From: Posidonia oceanica | Lineage: Eukaryota; Streptophyta; Magnoliopsida; Alismatales; Posidoniaceae | NCBI GenBank assembly: GCA_037176725.1 | Contig: JAZBRS010000054.1 | Span: 13,410,001-13,474,000 of the forward strand | Length of the DNA stretch: 64,000 bases | Direction of reading: 5' to 3' | Shown: piece by piece, positions 57,392 through 64,000 of the stretch | How the letters are laid out: each line of letters opens with the position of its first letter | How positions within the stretch are numbered: position 1 is the stretch's first letter | Notes under the pieces: model-generated | Database searches by the model: none | Told to the model about the DNA's origin: nothing | What the model saw: the letters and a program-made list of their open reading frames with translations, nothing else | Made by a program: the position numbers and the translations under genes

Positions 57392-60300
57392 TCAAGGGTA
57401 GTACCTTTTGAGGTGCAGTGCATTCCAGGGGTATTCAAGCCTAGTGCCATCCTCTCTGGTCAAACAATAAGCATTGCCCAGATATGCCTCAACCACCAAG
57501 TATGGTCCTTCCCAATTTGGTCTCAGTTTCCCATACTTGCGAGGAAGGATTTCTTTAAGCACCTATTCACCAATATTGAATTTACGTTCAATTACTTTCT
57601 TCTTATATGCTCTTGCAAGTCGTTCTTGGTAGAGCCGTGCATGCTCAGCTGCTTGCAACCGCTTCTCATCTAGCAAATCCAACTGTAGACTTAATAATTG
57701 CCTCTTATCCTCGGCAGTTATCTCATTGTCGAGTTGTATCCTGGATGAAGGGACCATGACCTCAAATGGGACTACCGTTTCCATACCATAAGTAAGCGCA
57801 AACAGGGTTTGGCCCGTAGGCGTTCTTATGGAGGTTCGATAGGCCCATAAGGTTTTAATTAGCTTATCTGTCCAGTCATGTCCTTTGGACCCTACCGTTT
57901 TCTTAAGGATTCGGATTAATGTTTTATTAGTAGCTTTAGCTTGCCCATTACCTTGGGGGTAATATGGCGATGAATGATGCAAATCGATCTTAAACTTCTT
58001 ACAGAGCTTTTTGAAGTCTTGGGATACGAAGATTGCGCCATTGTCTGCTACAAATTTCTTTGAGATCCCGAACCTTGAGATGATATTCTTCCGCACGAAC
58101 TTGCAAAGATTTGAAGCTTTGATTTCAGTGAACGCTTCCGCTTCAGCCCATTTGTTGAATTATTCAGTGGCTGTGAGGATGAACCTATTCTGCTTTTCAG
58201 TGTCGAATGGTCCGACGACATCAAATGCCCACATAGAGAAGGGCCACACTGCTTGGGTCGGATTCAATTTTGATGCCGGCGCATGTATTCTGTCTGCATG
58301 GATCTGGCACTGCCTGCACCTTCTCACTTTGTTTGCGCAATCTGCCTCCATCGTGGGCCAGTAGTATCCTCTGCGCAATATCATTTTTGACATGAATTAA
58401 GAACTGATGTGTCCTCCACATATGCCTTCATGCATTTCTCCGATGATAACTTTGACCTCCTCATAAGTGACACAGTGCAGCTCTATTCCACTGAAAGACC
58501 TTTTGAAAATGACCTCGGCTCTCATGAAGTATCTTGTAGCCATCCTCCAAACTGCCTCCTTGTCTTGTGAAGTTGCGTAGTCGGGGAAGATCCCGTCTTT
58601 AATGTAGTTCTGGATGTCAAAGAACCATGGGTTCCGGTCATCCTCTATGTTGTAGCAAACTTCAAACATGCCTACTCTTGGTTCCCCAACTTTTTGTCTA
58701 AGCTCCACGACCCATGGCTCAGTTGAGTCAATGGCAGGTGTCCCGTATTGCTGAACCATTATGGTTTGCTCCCGGATGTTGATGGGGAACTCAATTGAGG
58801 AAGCCAGCGAAGCAAGAGCATCCGCTAGGAGGTTATGACTCCGGAGGGTGTAGAGGTACACCACTTGCTGAAATCGTGCCAATAGGAGGCGTGCCATGCC
58901 CTTGTATTCTTCTAGCCTTGGGTTGAGGGTTCTATACTTGTTCAGAATTTGTCTTAGAACCAACTGGGAGTCTACGATGAGTTTCAACCGCCTTGCCCCT
59001 AGCTCTAGTGCTAGGGGTAGTCCGAGGATCAAGGCCTCGTATTCTGCGACATTGTTGGTATTTGCGACGAAGTTTAACTGTACAGCTCAAGGAATGAGAA
59101 CTCCCTCCGGAGTGAGAAGTGCTACCCCGACGCCTTCCCCTTGTCTGTTGAGTGCTCCATCAAAGTAGAGAGTCCATTGTTGAGTGGGATACTCGGTGGC
59201 CTGTATTTCCAGTATCTCCTCATCAAGGAAGTCTATTCGGACTGGTTGATAATCTTCTATTGGTAGTTCTACTAGGTGATCTGCAATGGCTTGCCCCTTG
59301 ACTGCCTTCTGGGACATATATTGCAAGTCGAATTCAGTGAGGAGAAGTTGCCACCTTGCCAACCTTCCAGAGAGGGCTGGCTTTTCGAACATATACTTAA
59401 TTGGGTCCATCTTGGAAATGTAACAGACTTTATGGGCTAGGAAGTAGTGTCTCAACTTTTGAGATGCCCATACCAAGGCCAAGCAGTGCTTTTCTATGGA
59501 TATATATTTCTCTTCATAACCAAGGAAAGTTCTACTCAGATAGTAGATAGCCTTTTCCTTCTTTCCATCCTCATCATGCTGAGCTAGCACTACCCCTATT
59601 GATGATGTAGTGGCTGCCACATAGAGTAGCAAAGGCTTCCCTGGCACAGGCGCTGATAAGACTGGGGGAGCCATGAGGTATGCTTTGAGTTCATCGAAAG
59701 CTTCCTAGCATTTCTCATCCCAGGTGAATTCCTTTCCTCCTTTCAGTAATTCATAAAATGGCTTACATCGATCTACATGTTGTGAGATGAATCTCCTGAT
59801 GAATTGTAAGCGGCCAATAAGTCCTCTGAGTTCCTTGATGTTTCTGGGCAGAGGCATCTGTGCTATTGCTCTGGCCTTTTGTGGGTCCACCTCAATTCCT
59901 CTTTTGCTGATGATGAAGCCCAGTAGCTTCCCGACAGTTACCCCAAACACGCATTTCTTTGGGTTCATTTTCAACTGATATTGCCTTGCTCTGCTCAGTA
60001 CCCTACTCAGCGCCTCAAAGTGTGCCTCCCTTGTTCTTGATTTGACCAAGATGTCGTCAACATACACTTCCTTGCAATCGTGCATCATGTCGTGGAAGAT
60101 AGCCATCATCGCTCTCTGATAAGTTGCGCCGGCGTTCTTGAGACTGAATGGCATGACTACGTAGCAGTAGGTCCCCCATGGTGTGATGAACGACGTCTTC
60201 TCTTGGTCTTCCTCTGCTAGCTTAATCTGGTTGTAGCCGGAGAAACCATCCATGAAAGATAGCATCTCAAACCCTGCTATATTGTCCACTAGCAAATCAA

Positions 60301-61213
60301 TATGTGGCAAAGGGAAGTCATCTTTGGGACAGGCGGCGTTGAGGCTGCGATAGTAAATGCAAACCCGAACTTTTCTGTCCTTCTTGGCCACTGGTACTAT
60401 ATTTGAGACCCAGCTAGGGTACACAACCACTCTGATGAATTTCGCTTTGTGGAGCTTGTCAATCTCCTCTTAGACTTTGAGGGCGAGTTCCTGCCTTAGT
60501 CGTCTCAGCTTCTGCTTGACAGGCTTGGTTCCAGAGTTTAGCAGAAGCAGGTGTTCCACTAAGGCTGAGTGCAGTCCAAGCATATCCTCGTATTTGAAGG
60601 CCAGCACATCCACAAACTCTTTCAAGATTTGGATCATTTCCTCCCGCTCTTCTGGGCTCAGGCTTGCACTTATGAGTATTGGTTTTGGCTCTTCGGTGGT
60701 TCCCAGGTTGACCTCCACGGTCTCCTCTTCAGCTGCCTTGGTTTGCTCATCGTATTTGTCCATGAGGTGCTTAAGGTGGTCAGAGTCTACCTCTTGATCT
60801 TCTTCCTCATCACTGCAGCTCACCAGCTCATATGCTTCTATTCCTGCACACTTCCCAAACTTATCAAGTTCTTCTACCAGGAAGACCATGTTAGTAGTAG
60901 CCAGCTCCTGAGGCAATGCCTCCGTGTATTGACACACGCGCATAGTTTTGGAAGCGGTGGTCGAAGTTGACCGCAAGTAGCTAGAATTAACTTGGTGATC
61001 CTCTCCCTTATTGAAAACTAAAAGCAAATTACTTTTATTCCTAGGAAATGAAAACAATGCAGAATTAAACAAAGTTTTATTTACAGCATCTAGGGGGATG
61101 CCGCTAGAGTTACCTTCATCAGTAGAGGTAGGCGCCTCTCTAGGCGGGCTCGTCAGGATTGACGTTCCCATCATCTTCGAGAAGCTCGTAGTCGGCCCCT
61201 GGATCGAGGTCAA
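57392..61213 (-). pseudogene. pol of outer element A: RT, two RNase H domains, integrase
   Basis: Same domain order as 35008-38829. YVDD is kept at 60053-60064. The first RNase H again lacks its first Asp (YVAAT), while the second keeps YFDGA and IVDSQL. Stops: near 60470 (Lys to TAA), 59705-59707 (TAG, shared with 36514 in the inner copy), near 59087 (Arg to TGA), near 58397 (Gln to TAA), one near 58158 and one near 57563 (Trp to TAG). An RT residue changed from Asp to Tyr in the VCIDYRS block. The start at 61213 overlaps the protease frame by 74 bases, in +1 frame. Not functional. Confidence 0.92.
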
Positions 61214-64000
61214 CTTCAGGTCTCTGAGGTTGCAGCCCTTCAGAGAGATCAGCTGTGAGGCGGCGAACCTTGTCTACGAGTCGTTGTGACTTTTGTAGAA
61301 CCTGCCCTGGCCTTTGCTCCAAGGATGAAGAGATATCCGGAGCTGGAGGAGGCGGAGGCTTGGAAGCGGCAGTGCCGGAGGAAGAGGGAGAAGCAAAAAG
61401 AGGTGGCCAATCCGGAGGTTCGGGGGCCACGGCGCCGGAAGAAGAGGGCGAAGAAGAAAGAAGTGGCCGATCCGGAGGTTTAGGGGCCGGTGCACCTAAC
61501 AGTGGTGGCGATGATGTTGCAGTCTGACCTTCATGAGGTTTTGCTGGCAACTCTTTTGCAGTCTGACCCTCGTGGGGTTTTGCTGCGACAGTCTGGCCTT
61601 TATGTGGCTTTGCTGTCAACTCTCTTGTAGTCTGACCTTCGTGAGGTTTTGCTGGCAATTCAATTGTTTGGAATAAGCCGAAAATGTTTACGTCGGCTGT
61701 GTCCTCTTCACTTTGGAGAGTATGTTTGGTTGATTGTGCCAAAATAATATTTGCCAGGGGGGATGAATTCGGATCGAATATCCCTACGCTGGTAAAATGT
61801 CCTTGTAAATTCCACTGTAACGGTCGTCCGTCGGGGAACTGGTTGAAATTGAGTCCTCCCCTTCCTTCTCTGTCACAAGCCTTCACTGGCTCCTTCATTC
61901 CCTTCCCTTCTGGGCCTAAGCCCTGGCCCTTCTTGTAGCCAATTCTTCTCATGATTTCCCACCCTACATTCATGGATGGTCCTTTGTTTTTGGAGGGTTC
62001 CTTCTTCTTGTGGAATAGCCTAGGCCTAGCCCACTTGTCCCTTAGCTCGACCATAGATACTATATTCTTGCCTTTTTCGGCCCGAGTCAGCTTTTCTCGC
62101 ACACTGAACTGGTGTGGCAGGTATATCACATTCGCCTTTGCTTCTTGGCCTGGTATGTCTCCTGCTATTTTGATGATTTTCCCATTGTGTGGGAATTTTA
62201 GACATTGGTGCCGAGGAGATGATAAATCCTTTTAGACTGTCCAGCCATTGTCTCCCCAAGATGATTTGATATGGGACATTGACGTCTGTGACGTTTAGTT
62301 GGGTTAGAACCTGAGCTGGTCCTATACCTATCTTTGTGGTCCATTTGCCGTGCGCTTTTCTCTTACTATCATCATACCCAGCAATCGTCATGTCAATGGG
62401 GGTTAGGGAGGCCTCATTCACGCCCAAGGCTCGAATTGTATTCAACGAGCATATGTTCATCGATGCACCAGTATCTATGAGCATTTCAGAAATTAAGTGA
62501 TTGTTTATAGAAATGGTTACATTCAATGGAGCTTTTCTCCTCTCTATTGGTGCCAACTCGCTATCAGCAAAAGTAATGATTGGTTCTACAAAGGCTGCTA
62601 TAGCTATGATGTGGAGTTCCTCCGCTGGCATGTCCGAGGCGACTTGGGCCTTCTCTAGGACTACTAGCAGAGCTTTCCGATGTTCATTGGAGCTGTTTAT
62701 GAGGTCATAGATCGAGATCTTGGCCTGCGTCTTCTTTAATTGCTCTAGGATGTCATATTCCGCCGACCCGGGTCCCACTTCAGGTCTGACCGGCTCTACT
62801 TGCTCTGCTGGGGGCATGATTCAATTTGACAGCCTCCCTCCTCTGGTGATGGGCGCAGCGGCCTCGTTTCCTTTAGATGCTCCCTTCTTGAGTGGCCAAG
62901 CGAAGATGGACTCCTTCCGTATGGATCCGCTAACCTCTAGTGGCTTTGTGGTCCTAGCTTGCTGTTTTGTTGGCACTCGGAAGATTGGGGAGGATGGAAT
63001 AGTAGTGCTCCGGAGTATTGAGGTGCTGAGGGCCGGCAATTGGCTTGATGGTGGCCTTGCAGCTCTGAAGATTGGGGAGACTGGTGGCGATAGCAACTTG
63101 GGCTCCCATAGTGGTGATTTTCACCATGGTAGACGTTGTGACTCCTCCTCCTCCCGAAGGGTTGCGATTTGTGGCTCTAGCATCTTGAATGTGCATAGAA
63201 TCCCTGGTCGATTGGCTGGAATACTGACAACTGCTCCTTCGTATTTGAATTTTAGCAATTGGTGAATTGAAGATGCCACAGCCCCGACCTCTGCTAGCCA
63301 AGACCTTCCTAAGATGTGTGGCTTCAGGACTTCCTCTTTCATGATGATCACCGAAGTGATACTGGTCAAAGGACCAACTGTGATTTCCATGGGGATTGTC
63401 CCTAGTGCCAGTTTTTCTTTCTGATCAAACCCCGTGCACATAAAGTGAGTTCTATCCAGCTCGCCCTCATTTAGCCCCAAGCTCCGGAGTGTGGAGAGAG
63501 AACTGAGGCTTCGGCTTGCTCCAGTGTCAACCAGTACTCCTTGCAGCACGTTATCATTATTTCCCACTGTGATGACCAGTGGCAGCTCCTGCTTGTGCGG
63601 GGGTGGAAGCTTTGAATCCTTGAAGACTATGTTTTCCCATTCAAATTGCTGATTGGCTTTTTGAACCTGGCTTTCTTCCTCTGTGTCTTCTTATGGCTTC
63701 TCCACTACTGCGATGAGGTTGAACTGGCTAAGGAGCTCCTTTACTGTTAATCCTTCATCCGCCTCACTGTCCCAGTCATCATCTGAGATTGTCTCCCATT
63801 GTTCGTCTTGATTATCCTAGTCTTCTTTCAATTCAACATGGTTGTCCTAGTCCTCTGATGGATTAGGGAGCTGTTCGTCCTGGAATGGCATGACTTGATG
63901 CTTGGGGAGAGGGTCGCTGTAGACCTGTTGGGACGTCCCTACCTGCTTTCTTTGTTTGGCTCTTTTGACCAGGACATCCCATTCAAGCACATCCGCCTCC
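61140..64000 (-). pseudogene. gag end and double-protease region of outer element A (cut by the window edge)
   Basis: From 64000 leftward: end of gag, acidic linker with TAG/TAA codons near 63850, 63820 and 63693, retropepsin-like domain 1 (DTGAS near 63520-63534), Pro/Ser-rich linker, domain 2 (DTGAS at 62461-62475, IILGRQWLDS near 62255), G-patch (GYKKGQGLG near 61935) and a PAKPHEGQT repeat with a Pro/Ser-rich tail, open to the stop at 61140. A frame change lies near 62215-62225 after WLDSLKG. The Gln codon equal to the stop at 32299 in the inner copy is intact. Both copies keep the two protease-like domains. Confidence 0.87.

Larger units (their letters stand above)
51810..64000 (-). mobile_element. 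Outer element A copy, part 2 (end of PMD C, PMD D, pol, protease)
   Basis: Continues the outer element after the insertion: last exon of gene C (to 51917), gene D (plus strand), pol and gag-protease on the minus strand. It runs off the window inside gag, at a point equal to about 32226 in the inner copy. Its 5' LTR and primer site are not in view. Confidence 0.9.

Overview
The window is plant nuclear DNA, almost certainly from a flowering plant, and consists almost entirely of LTR retrotransposons nested in one another. The grounds are Ty3/gypsy pol genes of the plant Tat/Ogre type, tRNA primer sites and polypurine tracts next to TG...CA LTRs, 5-bp target-site duplications, short phase-0 introns, and plant mobile domain (PMD, 'aminotransferase-like') proteins. 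I see no host gene, rRNA or tRNA gene. The species cannot be named from the sequence.

Nesting, from outside in. (1) Bases 1-483 are a piece of the gag-protease of an unnamed gypsy element, minus strand, which was the landing site. (2) The OUTER element lies on the minus strand: 484-9913 plus 51810-64000, running off the right edge. (3) The INNER element, a second copy of the same family in the opposite orientation (plus strand), occupies 9914-51804. It sits inside the last exon of an accessory gene of the outer copy and is flanked by the target duplication CTTCA (9909-9913 and 51805-51809). (4) A gag-only Ogre-like element with LTRs of about 5.7 kb (10381-28796) lies inside the 5' LTR of the inner element. 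(5) A 1588-bp solo LTR of a fourth family (53799-55386, duplication GCTTT) breaks accessory gene D of the outer element.

The repeated family, here called element A, is about 23.4 kb without the nested insertion. Its order is: 1428-bp LTR, primer site, leader of about 1.6 kb, gag, a protease region with two retropepsin-like domains and a G-patch, pol in an overlapping +1 frame (reverse transcriptase, degenerate RNase H, second RNase H, integrase), then three intron-containing PMD genes in antisense order D, C, B, then blocks of 44-, 31- and 39-bp tandem repeats, polypurine tract and 3' LTR. Both copies carry stop codons and frameshifts. Most are private to one copy. Two stops, one in pol and one in PMD gene C, are shared, so the source copy probably already carried them.

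The most striking unexplained signal is a short palindromic module, GCG-NNN-AACGTT-NNN-CGC, often linked by second palindromes. It recurs in the LTR U3, in the gag leader and upstream of each antisense PMD gene, often next to a TATA box, in both copies. I did not see it in the Ogre-like element or the solo LTR. It looks like a shared control module for the sense and antisense transcription units of one giant retrotransposon.
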